NCBI GenBank assembly: GCA_019247305.1
Contig: JAFAPC010000065.1
Location: 1 to 47,411, forward strand
Source: Pseudonocardiales bacterium
GTDB taxonomy: Bacteria; Actinomycetota; Actinomycetes; Mycobacteriales; Pseudonocardiaceae
Direction: 5' to 3'
Length of the DNA: 47,411 nt
Below the pieces are notes generated by a model, which saw only the letters and a list, made by a program, of their open reading frames with translations, was not told the DNA's origin and made no database searches. The position numbers were made by a program, and so were the translations under genes. The first letter of the stretch is position 1. Every line of letters starts with the position of its first letter. Shown piece by piece: positions 27,321-35,433 of the stretch.

Positions 27321-27680
27321 ATGCCCACCGCACACCGCCGCGCCGGGTGGCGGAAGTCAACGTACTCAGACTCCCACGAGAAATGCGTCGAGGTCAGCCC
27401 GACCCACGGCGGCATGGCCCTGCGCCACAGCAAGATCCTCGACAGCCCAGTGATCAGCTTCACCGGCGAGCAGTGGGCCCGCTGGCTCGGTGAGGTGGTG
27501 TCCGACCACCTCACCAACACCAACGGCGCGGTCACCGTCCGGCTCCAGCCGGGCTCCTGGACCGTCCGCGACACCGCGACCGGCGTCGACCTGGTGTTCA
27601 CCGAGCAGGAATGGACCGCGTTCCGGCTAGGCGCCAAGGATGGCGAATTCGACCTCTCGGTGCTTGAGCAGTCCGCCTAA
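27321..27680 (+). CDS. DUF397 protein, with a partial second copy of the domain
   Basis: 119 residues, ATG with GGAGG five bases upstream. The first ~50 residues are a complete DUF397 unit (WRKSTYSDSHEKCVEVSP ... ALRHSKILDSPVISFTGEQW). A second, truncated unit follows (VRDTATGVDLVFTEQEWTAF ... GAKDGEFDLSVL) and lacks the W-K-S-S-Y segment. DUF397 proteins partner with XRE-DUF5753 regulators; this one forms an operon with such a gene. Confidence 0.88.
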   Translation: MPTAHRRAGWRKSTYSDSHEKCVEVSPTHGGMALRHSKILDSPVISFTGEQWARWLGEVVSDHLTNTNGAVTVRLQPGSWTVRDTATGVDLVFTEQEWTAFRLGAKDGEFDLSVLEQSA

Positions 27681-27690
27681 CCGCGGCCGG

Positions 27691-28011
27691 TCAGTTTCCA
27701 ATCAGCTCGCGGATCTGCGCCGCGACCGCCGCATGACGGCCCGGATGAAGCTCGGCCACCTGCTCCCGCAGCGCGGTCCGCGCCACCCACACCAGCCGAT
27801 CGAGCATTGCGGTACCCGCGTCGACGATCGGCTCGCGATACGTGCCCTGGTAGATGGCGCGGGAGTCGACCTCAACCGCGATCACCCGCCGGTCCCCGAA
27901 CGCCGCGTTGTAGGCATCGGAGGACACCACGAGATAGTTCATCGGGCCCATGACCTCATCGCGGGAGACCCACACCTGACCGTACTGGACCGGCGTACCG
28001 GATGCGCTCAC
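27691..28011 (-). CDS. MazF/PemK-like toxin of a type II toxin-antitoxin pair
   Basis: 106 residues. The start is a GTG at 28011 overlapping the antitoxin stop as GTGA. The protein begins SASGTPVQYGQVWVSRDEVM, with YGQVWV and PMNYLVVSSDAYNAA resembling the first strands of the MazF/CcdB fold, ending in a helix AVAAQIRELIGN. Sequence identity to known toxins is low, so the assignment rests on fold pattern and on the upstream ribbon-helix-helix partner. Confidence 0.6.
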   Translation of the reverse strand: MSASGTPVQYGQVWVSRDEVMGPMNYLVVSSDAYNAAFGDRRVIAVEVDSRAIYQGTYREPIVDAGTAMLDRLVWVARTALREQVAELHPGRHAAVAAQIRELIGN

Positions 28012-28256
28012 CGTTCGTCGAGTGTGGCGATCGCCCGACGGCGGCGCGCTGCCATCAACGCGGCCTCCTGCTCGGCGCTGTAGACCGGCCCGCGGGCGTC
28101 CTCCTCGGCCCGAGCGCGCCTCGCCTTGGCCACCGCTGCCTGGCGCTGCAGCGCTGCCCGTACCCACTCTGACAAGTTCGTCCCCGCGTCCGCCGCCGCA
28201 GCCTTGACCTGCTCGGCCAGCCCGTCGTCGAGCTTCACAGCTATCTGCACGGTCAT
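28008..28256 (-). CDS. ribbon-helix-helix antitoxin
   Basis: 82 residues starting MTVQIAVKLDDGLAEQVKAA, a typical beta-strand then two helices (NLSEWVRAALQRQAAVA) of CopG/MetJ-type antitoxins, followed by a charged C-terminal tail (KARRARAEEDARG, then a helix EQEAALMAARRRRA) that would wrap the toxin. It is the first gene of the pair and is expected to bind its own promoter. Palindromic repeat copy C lies ~65 bp upstream. Confidence 0.75.
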   Translation of the reverse strand: MTVQIAVKLDDGLAEQVKAAAADAGTNLSEWVRAALQRQAAVAKARRARAEEDARGPVYSAEQEAALMAARRRRAIATLDER

Positions 28257-28320
28257 ACGCCGAGCATGACAGATCGTCACGCTGCTCCCAGAAACCGGGG
28301 CCGGATGCGGGTGCGGCCCA

Positions 28321-28389
28321 GCGCCGTGAACTCGACAAGACGCACGTCGAGCAGGCCTCCCAACGTCGGTAGCGTCGAGTTCACGGCGC
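28321..28389. repeat. dispersed palindromic repeat, copy C
   Basis: GCGCCGTGAACTCGAC (28321-28336) and its exact inverse (28374-28389) form a 16-bp perfect inverted repeat around a 37-bp centre. The inner right flank ACGTCGGTAGCGTCGAG is nearly identical to copy A. It lies between the antitoxin and the amt remnant, upstream of both. Confidence 0.85.
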
Positions 28390-28565
28390 TGGCCGCAAGA
28401 GGTCACTCGCGCAGGGTTCACCACGTTGTGATCTGGGTTAACGTCGTCGACACAAAAGCTGTTCACCCTTTCTGATGAAAATTAGGCAAATAGTGGACAA
28501 CAGGTCCGATATTTTCTCCGTAGCCCGGTCGCCGCGCCCCATGTGGGTGTAAGGGAGTAGAGCAC

Positions 28566-29323
28566 ATGGTCCCGTACCCTCCCTGGCTCAACGCGAGAGA
28601 CAACGCCTGGCAGCTGGTCGCGGCGACCCTGGTCGGCCTGATGAGCATCCCCGGCATCGCGATCTTGTATGGCGGGATCGTGCAGCGCAAGTGGGCTGTC
28701 AACACCATGCTCATGACGTTCACCACAAACCCACGTTCCTCGGCGCGGTCAATGGCATGATCACTGGACTGGTGGCCATCACCCCCGCGGCCGGCTACAT
28801 CAACGGCCTCGGCGCGCTGCTCACCGGAATCATCGCCGCCACCCTGGTGTGGTTGTCCTGGAACAAGCTCAGTAAAGTTAAGCCATTCCGCGCGGTCGAC
28901 GACGCGTTAGGGGTCGTCCATACCCACGGAGTCGCCGGACTGGCCGGTGGCCTCCTGGTAGGGCTATTCGCGGACCCCAGTATCATCCAGTACCTGGGAA
29001 CCGGATCCACCCCCAACGTGTCCTTCGCTGGGCTATTTTACGGAAATCCGCGCCAGTTTCTCTGGCAGGCCGGCGCGGCGCTCACCGTCATCGTGTGGGA
29101 CGCGTTGATCACATTCCTTATTCTGCGGTTCCTGGGCCTGTTCATGAACCTGCGTCTGCCCGACTCGGTGCTGCAAACCGGTGACCTCGCCGTCCACGAC
29201 GAAGAGGCCTACCCCACTGACACCCTCCTTCGCGCCGACGGCATCCACCACGCCGCGACACCAGCAGCGGCCGCCGCGCTGCACGCCCAGCCGTCCTCGC
29301 CCAACCCAACGCCGCGCACCTAA
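28566..29323 (+). pseudogene. amt: ammonium transporter, internally deleted
   Basis: The first frame (28566-28727) encodes the Amt start and first transmembrane helix ([36 protein letters not shown]). At ~28728 the reading frame changes and homology resumes near the middle of Amt with [20 protein letters not shown]. It continues through VVHTHGVAGLAGG (the second conserved pore histidine) to a normal cytoplasmic tail. Roughly 200 residues, including the first pore histidine and the ammonium-binding vestibule, are missing and the parts are out of frame. An AT-rich promoter-like region precedes it. Confidence 0.88.
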
Positions 29324-29450
29324 CGTATGACGCACCTCCGGTGACCACCCGCCAGATCGTGGCCCTCGCCCGTATTATCGATCTTGAAAAGACCGGGCGC
29401 CTGTCCCGGCGCACCAAGAGGTGTCGACGCCAGCCGCTATCGTGGTCGTC

Positions 29451-29786
29451 ATGACCATCGCCGGCCAGCCCCATCCGATTCCGGTCATTCCCCCGCTGCC
29501 GGAAGGGGCCGGCCCGCGGGCAATCCGTATCGCGCTCATCGCGGAAGAGCGGGAGGAGTTCGCCCAGGCATACCGGCGGGCGCTGGCCGAGGCGGCCGAA
29601 ACGCTGGAGCTGGCGGGTGTGTTGGACACGCTGGAGCACTGGCGCCGCCGCGCGATCATGTCCACCGACCCACAAGTGTATCGACGGATGCTGCGTCGCG
29701 CGGCGCACCTCCTGTCCGGCGAAGATGTGCCCGAGGATGAGCCGCTAGCGCAACTCAAGGAACGACTTGCCCGGTTGGGCGTGTAG
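29451..29786 (+). CDS. DUF6247-like protein
   Basis: 111 residues from ATG 29451 (MTIAGQPHPIPVIPPLPEGA). The helical core (EEREEFAQAYRRALAEAAET, HWRRRAIMSTDPQVYRRMLR, LSGEDVPEDEPL) resembles DUF6247, a small protein common in actinomycetes, often near toxin-like genes. Its function is unknown. It stands alone; the gap upstream holds no clear feature. Confidence 0.55.
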   Translation: MTIAGQPHPIPVIPPLPEGAGPRAIRIALIAEEREEFAQAYRRALAEAAETLELAGVLDTLEHWRRRAIMSTDPQVYRRMLRRAAHLLSGEDVPEDEPLAQLKERLARLGV

Positions 29787-29991
29787 GTGTACTGCGTTAC
29801 TGAGAACTCAGCGCCCCCTCATTCGGATACGGGGCAGCAGGTGTTGGATCTCGGCCGGCCAACCGGGATCAGCTACGCCGCAGCAACGGGCGCGGGGCCG
29901 GCAAGGTACTTGATCGTTGGCGCGACGACGGTGCGGTATCTTCTTAATCTTGATTTAATCTGGGTGGCATCGACGCGCAAGGAGTTCGGCC
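29787..29991. other. intergenic region before the PstS-like gene
   Basis: About 200 bp with an AT-rich stretch TATCTTCTTAATCTTGATTT (29938-29957) that probably contains the promoter of the next gene. No gene supported. Confidence 0.4.
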
Positions 29992-31644
29992 GTGTTCTGG
30001 CTGTCCGTACTGATCCCCTTAGTCGCTGCGGGGATTGGTGCTATCGGCACACTGATCAACATAGGTCGACTGTTCCGTCCGCCCGCCCGTCGGCGGATTA
30101 GCTGCCGGGCACACTTCGATGATCGGATCGGTACACACCCGGACATTAAGGGTATGGCCGAACTCGTCGTGCGACGAAAGAAGAAAGAGATACCCGACGC
30201 CAGCCTCGTCCTCATCAGGCTGCGTAATGACGGTGGCCTCGACATCCACAAAGAGCACTTCGACCAGCCAATCATTTTCACCTTCCCGGGCCGGAAGGTC
30301 GTTGGCGTGGAAGTGAAAGCGGCCAAGGATGCCGAGGACGACACACAACAGGCACGACAGCAGACACTGCGGGAGATGCTGCTCGGTCACCAGCACACCG
30401 ATGGGCACGACGATACTGAGACCGAGGAGGTGAGGGAGGACGAGGAGACGACGCAGGCGCCACCAAACACGATTACTTTCAAAGCGGACCAGTTGAGGCT
30501 GCCACCGATAACACTGAACATGAAAGACGAGTTTCGGCTGCTCGTGCTGCTATCCGGTCCGGGAACCGGGGTGGACGGTTCCGTGCAGATGACCAATGCT
30601 GTACCCAACGGCGGACTGGAGTGGGAAACGGTTGGTACTCGCCTGAATCGCGTGGCCATTCGTACGCTGGCGTGGGGTGGTTCGGTTTTTCTTTCGCTCC
30701 TAGCGCTGATTCTGGTGCTGGCGTTCATCCGGCCCTCGCCAATGCTGGACACCTCGATGCCGTGCGGTGCCGGCACTATTATAGTTTCCGGCTCAACGGA
30801 GTTCGCCCCGGCGGTCAGGGAAGTCGCGGCACACTACATGCAGTCCTGCCGCTCGGCTACTATCCAAGTCAATCCGAGTGGCTATCCCACCGGGAGTCAC
30901 GCTGGCGTGCAGGATCTGGCCACCCGTGGGCAGACGGACCAGCGGGTGCGCGCCCAGCAGATGGCGGTCTCCGATGGGCCTACCAACGCCGGCGAGTACG
31001 GAAACCTGGTCCCCCGTCGGGAAACCGTGATCATTTTTTCGATCGTGGTGAACAAGGCGACCGGCGTCCACTCGATCACTACGGACCAGCTCCGAGGGAT
31101 CTATAGTGGACAGTACACGAACTGGCAGCAACTCGGTGGCAGCAACCTGCCGATCGACATCGTCAGTCGCGGCACGGAATCCGGAACGCGCAGCACCTTC
31201 GACCAGAAAGCGTTAAACGGGACCGAGCCGCAGGCGTCCTCGTACAACTGCGTCGACCGGGACATCGACGGCCAGCAGCACTCGCCGGTGATCCGGTGTG
31301 AGCTGTCGAGCACCGACGACTTGCTCAGGGATGTCAACACTATTCCCGGCGCCATCGGCTACGCTGAGATGAGCGCAACGGCGCAGTTAGCAGGATCGAC
31401 GTATCCGCAGGTTAACCAGGTTCAGCTGAACGACAAGGACGCGAACCCCGCGCAAGTGATGAACAACCAGTATTCATTCTGGACGGTCGAGTACATCTAC
31501 ACCTACGGTGAGCCGGACCGTGGTCTACTGCTGACTGCGTTCCTGGAGTATCTGAGCACAGATACCGCCAAGAGCATCATGCGGAGTTACGGCGAGGTGC
31601 CCTGCACGGACGAGCAACAGGTATCGAGCCCCTTATGCCGTTAG
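29992..31644 (+). CDS. two-TM protein with C-terminal PstS-like binding domain
   Basis: 550 residues from GTG. Residues ~3-25 form one transmembrane helix (LSVLIPLVAAGIGAIGTLIN). A ~200-residue domain rich in beta strands follows (SLVLIRLRNDGGLDI, FRLLVLLSGPGTGV) with an acidic insert. A second transmembrane helix lies at ~225-247 (LAWGGSVFLSLLALILVLAF). The C-terminal 300 residues are a periplasmic-binding-protein fold like phosphate-binding PstS: GSTEFAPAVREVAAHY, DGPTN, SIVVNKATGVHSITTDQLRG, IYSGQYTNWQQLGG, SRGTESGTRSTFDQ. It probably senses or binds an anion outside the membrane; no pst transporter genes are nearby. Confidence 0.7.
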   Translation: MFWLSVLIPLVAAGIGAIGTLINIGRLFRPPARRRISCRAHFDDRIGTHPDIKGMAELVVRRKKKEIPDASLVLIRLRNDGGLDIHKEHFDQPIIFTFPGRKVVGVEVKAAKDAEDDTQQARQQTLREMLLGHQHTDGHDDTETEEVREDEETTQAPPNTITFKADQLRLPPITLNMKDEFRLLVLLSGPGTGVDGSVQMTNAVPNGGLEWETVGTRLNRVAIRTLAWGGSVFLSLLALILVLAFIRPSPMLDTSMPCGAGTIIVSGSTEFAPAVREVAAHYMQSCRSATIQVNPSGYPTGSHAGVQDLATRGQTDQRVRAQQMAVSDGPTNAGEYGNLVPRRETVIIFSIVVNKATGVHSITTDQLRGIYSGQYTNWQQLGGSNLPIDIVSRGTESGTRSTFDQKALNGTEPQASSYNCVDRDIDGQQHSPVIRCELSSTDDLLRDVNTIPGAIGYAEMSATAQLAGSTYPQVNQVQLNDKDANPAQVMNNQYSFWTVEYIYTYGEPDRGLLLTAFLEYLSTDTAKSIMRSYGEVPCTDEQQVSSPLCR

Positions 31645-31661
31645 CCTTGATCGGTGGCTGG

Positions 31662-33228
31662 TCTGGGACGGGCGCTGGGCCTCGTTAAGGATCTTGATTT
31701 TAGGGTGCGGGTATGACAGTGACCCGGCTGGCGGGCCGGGTGGCCGGGGGTTCCACAGGCCCCTGGGTTGCTCCTTTCGTTGTCGTGGGGGTGGCTTCGT
31801 GCTGGTCAAGGGGCTTGTGGCAGGGCGTTGAGGCGGGTCCAGGCGGTGGTTATCGCGGTGGCCCAGGACCAGGTTCGGGAGATTTTTAGCCGGCGTCGTC
31901 GCCCGCTGTGGGTCAGCCGGGCGGCGGCGTGCAGGATCTTGTAGCGCAGGGTTTTGGGCTCGGCGCGGGCCAGCTCGCCCTCCAGGGCTAGGAGCCGCAG
32001 CAAGGCCAGCAGGGTGGCCGCGATCAGAGCAGCAGCCAGCCAGGCGGAGTTGATCGCGAACAGGCTCAGCTGGGCACCCGGGTGGGGGCGCTCGCGGCGG
32101 GCGAAGACCCGCATGCTAGGCGGCCAGCCGGCGAGCTGGTTACCGGCCGGGTCTTCCCTCAGCAGCCCGGTCAGCTCGGTAACGTGCGCTTGTTCGTGCC
32201 AGCACCGCTCATGCGCACACCGAAAGTCTTGGCAGGCGTCCTCGGCGCGACGCTCCCGCACCGCCCCGCGGTGATCGATCGCGACCTGCCAGGCGCCCTC
32301 GGGCACCCGACTGATTGCCGTGCGCTCACGAGCCCCCAGATCCCAGCCCACCGAGTAGGTCAGCTGATACCCGGGCCGGGCGGCGAGGGCATCCAGGCGG
32401 GCGATCAGCCCGTGGCTGGCACCAGCACCATCGCAGCTCACCATCAGCTGGCGCCGATGCTCCGGTAGCAGCGCGGCGATCGAGTTCTCCGGGACCGTGA
32501 GGTGATCGGCCACCGTGTTCGAGCCCGCACCGCCACGGCGCATCATCCCGGCCAACGGCTCGCCCGTGTTGTCATAATAGGACAGCAAGGGGTGATGGCC
32601 GAACCCCTTGAAGTTCGGCTCCGCCAGTTCCTTCTCCGAGTGCGCCGCAGTGACCGTGGCGTCCAGCCGGATACAGGTCACCCCCTCCAGGACTTTGTCC
32701 GCGATCCGCACCCCCGGCAGCCCACCGTGGCGGGCTCCGGCCGCCGCCCACGCGCGGCACCGGGCCTCAGCAACCGCCACGGTGATCCGCCCTAGCGTCT
32801 CCGGCCCTCCCGTGGCGATGTCGCTCAGCGTCCGCCATGTCGTGGACACCGACGCCACCAGGCCAAACAGCTCCTTCTGATCAGCCAGTACCCGGAAATC
32901 ACTGATCACCTCACTGCCATCCGCGATCGCGCACGCCAGATCAGCCAGCACCCGCCCCCGATCATGAACCAGCAGCCGCTCGCCAGGCCAGCGCCCCCGA
33001 CAGCCCCGGCAGCCCGCTCTGATCAGCCAGCCGCCGCAGCAGGACCAGCCCAGCATGCGACACGACCCCCTCACCATCAGCACTGACATCCAGCCCCTTC
33101 GACCAACCGGTAACGTTCACTCTCAAGGTGCTCCTCGAACAGGCATCGATAAGGGCTTCAGCACTCTCATCGTCCCAGCTCAGGAGCACCTTCTACGGTC
33201 AACACACCGGTCAGTCGCGCGTCCCAGA
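31662..33228. mobile_element. IS1380-type insertion sequence (defective)
   Basis: The element spans the frameshifted transposase gene. Imperfect terminal inverted repeats are visible: TCTGGGACGGGCGCTG at 31662-31677 and the inverse of TCTGGGACGCGCGACTG at 33212-33228. True ends may lie a few bases further out, and no target duplication was identified. It sits 17 bp after the stop of the PstS-like gene. Confidence 0.7.
31806..33189 (-). pseudogene. IS1380-family transposase, frameshifted
   Basis: The N-terminal part (VNVTGWSKGLDVSADGEGVV SHAGLVLL) is read in one frame from 33189 and the rest (RLLVHDRGRVLADLACAIAD, DATVTAAHSEKELAEPNFKG, GFGHHPLLSYYDNTGEPLAG, SCDGAGASHGL, INSAWLAAAL) in another from ~32985 to 31806. 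An extra base near 32984-32988 separates them. The combined length of ~460 residues fits IS1380 transposases, and the DATVTAAHSEKE and SCDGAG motifs carry acidic catalytic residues. IS1380 elements do not usually use programmed frameshifting, so the copy is probably dead. Confidence 0.82.
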
Positions 33229-33433
33229 TGAAAAGCCAGGGTTAGTGGAAGGGCGGGCATCGTCGATGGCGCCTGTGGGCTGTTTAGACCCGATTCCGCG
33301 AGTAGCGCGAAAGGTTGATCTTCGTCACAGGTGTTGATCGTTTCGGGGGTGTGTTCGGGGTGGGGTCAGGCCGGTGGCCCGAGTGTCGCCTCGGGTTAGC
33401 GGGTTCCGGGGTGTTTGGGGTCGTGCGGCGTGG

Positions 33434-33772
33434 TCAGGGCATTGCAGGCAGGGCGTGGAGGCGGGCGAGGATCTTTTTGAGCAGGTGATGTCCCGAGGGT
33501 AGTTCCAGATCGAGCGCGCCGGCGTGGCGGGTTAGCCGGGCGGGTACCCGGATCAGCCGATGTCGCAGAGTGGCGATCATGGCTTGACCACCGCGGACGC
33601 CGTGGCCGAATAGCGTGCCGTTGGATCCGGGGGTGGCGGTGAGCTGGTGTAGCCAGCCGGCGATGCTGGCCGCGAGCAGCGCCCCCCACATCCACGCCGT
33701 GTTGACCTCGACGTATCCCGAAGGGAGATGCCGAAGAGCGGCTGGGTACGGGCAGCGTGAGCAGACTCGCAC
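33434..33772 (-). pseudogene. IS1380-family transposase, C-terminal relic
   Basis: About 95 codons encode SGYVEVNTAWMWGALLAASI, AGWLHQLTATPGSNG, GVRGGQAMIATLRHRLIRVP and ALDLELPSGHHLLKKILARL, the C-terminal end of an IS1380-type transposase different from the complete one next door. Nothing recognisable of the N-terminal part remains; the frame's first ~18 residues are unrelated. Confidence 0.65.
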
Positions 33773-33841
33773 GGATCACCTGCGGGAGGTGATGTTGTAT
33801 GCGGGCTGGCGTGGCGTAGACCGGCTGGTGCTTAAGGAGTT

Positions 33842-34016
33842 GGAGAGCGGGGCAAACCGTGGGAGGTAGTGCTGAGCTGGAGTCAGCACCGGCGGGCGAG
33901 GTCCAGGGCGGCGATGCTGACCTGCGGAGGAACGTCGCTCTCGACCCGGCCTGCCATCACCGACCCCCAGGTCAACCGCGCTCGTAGCTTGCCTCCCACG
34001 GTTTGTCCCGCTCTCC
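33842..34016. mobile_element. 175-bp MITE-like element
   Basis: 25-bp terminal inverted repeats match at 24 of 25 positions: GGAGAGCGGGGCAAACCGTG at the left (33842-33866, ending GGAGG) and its inverse at 33992-34016. GTT directly flanks both ends (33839-33841 and 34017-34019), a possible 3-bp target duplication. No protein is encoded; a 7-bp hairpin (GTGCTGA/TCAGCAC) lies near the left end. Confidence 0.65.
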
Positions 34017-34476
34017 GTTGGAGTGAACCTCCTTCCGGACTGCCCCCACCGGGGTATGTTTGCAGGCGATGGCACTCACCCATGCGAGTGGGAGCGGCGT
34101 TGGAGTGAATTGTCTTGCCCTACGAACTCACCGGTCGGTGCCTTGATTAAGGTCACCGCGTTTTGCAGCCACCCCGAAACTGCTCCGCAATCTCAACTGT
34201 TAGGGGGAACAAATTGGCAACGAAAAGGCCACGTCAACCGACATAATTCTTCGAGGTCTGAGACCGGGACGGCGCACCAGGGGCTCAACGTCGCGACGTG
34301 CTTGTTTTTCTGTTTATCCAATTGTTCCAGTGAGTTGCGGCCTCTAGTGACCGCACAGCATAGTTCAAATCACTCCACGACAATAATTTCCAATCCACGC
34401 CGGGAGATCATCTTGGGATGAATTATGGGGTAGTCCGTTGTCCGCGAACTGACCAGTCAGAATGGAGAAGGTACAG
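34017..34476. other. intergenic, lower-GC region
   Basis: 460 bp of lower GC than the surroundings, with no convincing gene. Its right end carries the promoter region and AGAAGG ribosome binding site of the SRPBCC gene. The base composition suggests acquired DNA. Confidence 0.4.
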
Positions 34477-34992
34477 ATGACACAGATGGCACAAGGGAAG
34501 GCCTTTAAAGACCAGGCGACTATCAACGCTCCGGCAGAAAAAGTCTTTGCCGCTCTCGCAGACATAGAGGCTAGAATGCGGTCTTTTCCTGGAGTAAATG
34601 TCACTGGATGTGACGGCGATGTCGTCGTGATAGACTATGTCGTGAACCCGATTGGAGTCAATGTTCCGGTCACCTTCCGCGCCATGAAAGTGAGTATCGT
34701 TGATGCTCAGGAGCCCACAGTGCTCACGTGGGTCGCTGACGGCCCGATCAAGGGGACCGCCCGCTGGAACCTCCAGTCCCAGGGGGAGGGCAAGAGCACC
34801 CTTGTCACGCTGGATATTAATTACCAAATGAGCACAGATGCCATCAACAGCGCTCTTAGCGGCGGCAGCACTGGCGGGGTGGTCGGTGAGGTGACTACCA
34901 CCCTCAATGAAGTAATCTCTCCCCTCTCAAGCGCGATCTCGTCAAACTTCCAGCAGGAGATCGGAAATTTGAAGAAGATTACCGAGAGCTAA
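34477..34992 (+). CDS. SRPBCC (START-like) family protein
   Basis: 171 residues from ATG 34477 (MTQMAQGKAFKDQATINAPA), chosen because GAGAAGG lies five bases upstream; an ATG at 34462 is less well placed. The helix-grip fold pattern is clear: INAPAEKVFAALADIEARMR, strands VVVIDYV, PVTFRAMKVSIVDAQEPTVL, GTARWNLQSQGEGKSTLVTL and a long C-terminal helix with EVISPLSSAISSNFQQEIGN. Such proteins bind hydrophobic ligands or act as cyclases; the ligand cannot be inferred. Codon use is noticeably less GC-rich than the neighbours, and it stands between a MITE and an integrase, suggesting horizontal acquisition. Confidence 0.75.
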   Translation: MTQMAQGKAFKDQATINAPAEKVFAALADIEARMRSFPGVNVTGCDGDVVVIDYVVNPIGVNVPVTFRAMKVSIVDAQEPTVLTWVADGPIKGTARWNLQSQGEGKSTLVTLDINYQMSTDAINSALSGGSTGGVVGEVTTTLNEVISPLSSAISSNFQQEIGNLKKITES

Positions 34993-35433
34993 CCTCGGGC
35001 GTTCGTGCGCCTGGCAGACTGGAGGTGGCCATATAGGCCTCCCGGTAGCAAGCGCCGAACTGTCAACGAATATCTACGTTCACGCAGGTTACAGCCCTGC
35101 TGACGATCTTCGCGTGTCCACTCTCAATGATCATGGTCGAGGCGTCTGACCAGCGCAAACGGCGCGGATCGATGATTTTTCGTTGGAAACTACATCTGCC
35201 GCGAATTGTATCCGATGCGGATACGCGACAGTTTGCGAATGACGCCCACGGGGATCGAATTTAGCTGTTCTACCAGCGGTTGTTTTCTGGCCCAGCGGCG
35301 AGGGTAGTGGGCGTGGACGGCTGGTCCGCGGCGGGCTGTGTCGCCCGGAAGGGTGGTTAGCCTGCGAGTTTCCCCCGGTTCGCATCTGATGCGGTTTTGT
35401 CGCGTTGGGTGCGTGTGTCGGAGGGTGGTGGCC
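34993..35433. other. intergenic region before the integrase
   Basis: 440 bp with no supportable gene on either strand; the long minus-strand frame here continues through the integrase as a shadow. No tRNA end or direct repeat suitable as an attachment site was found. Confidence 0.4.

Noticed and set aside
34023..34421. 132-codon open frame left of the SRPBCC gene
   Set aside because: No ribosome binding site, no recognisable domain and it begins inside the MITE-like end; probably chance in a lower-GC region.
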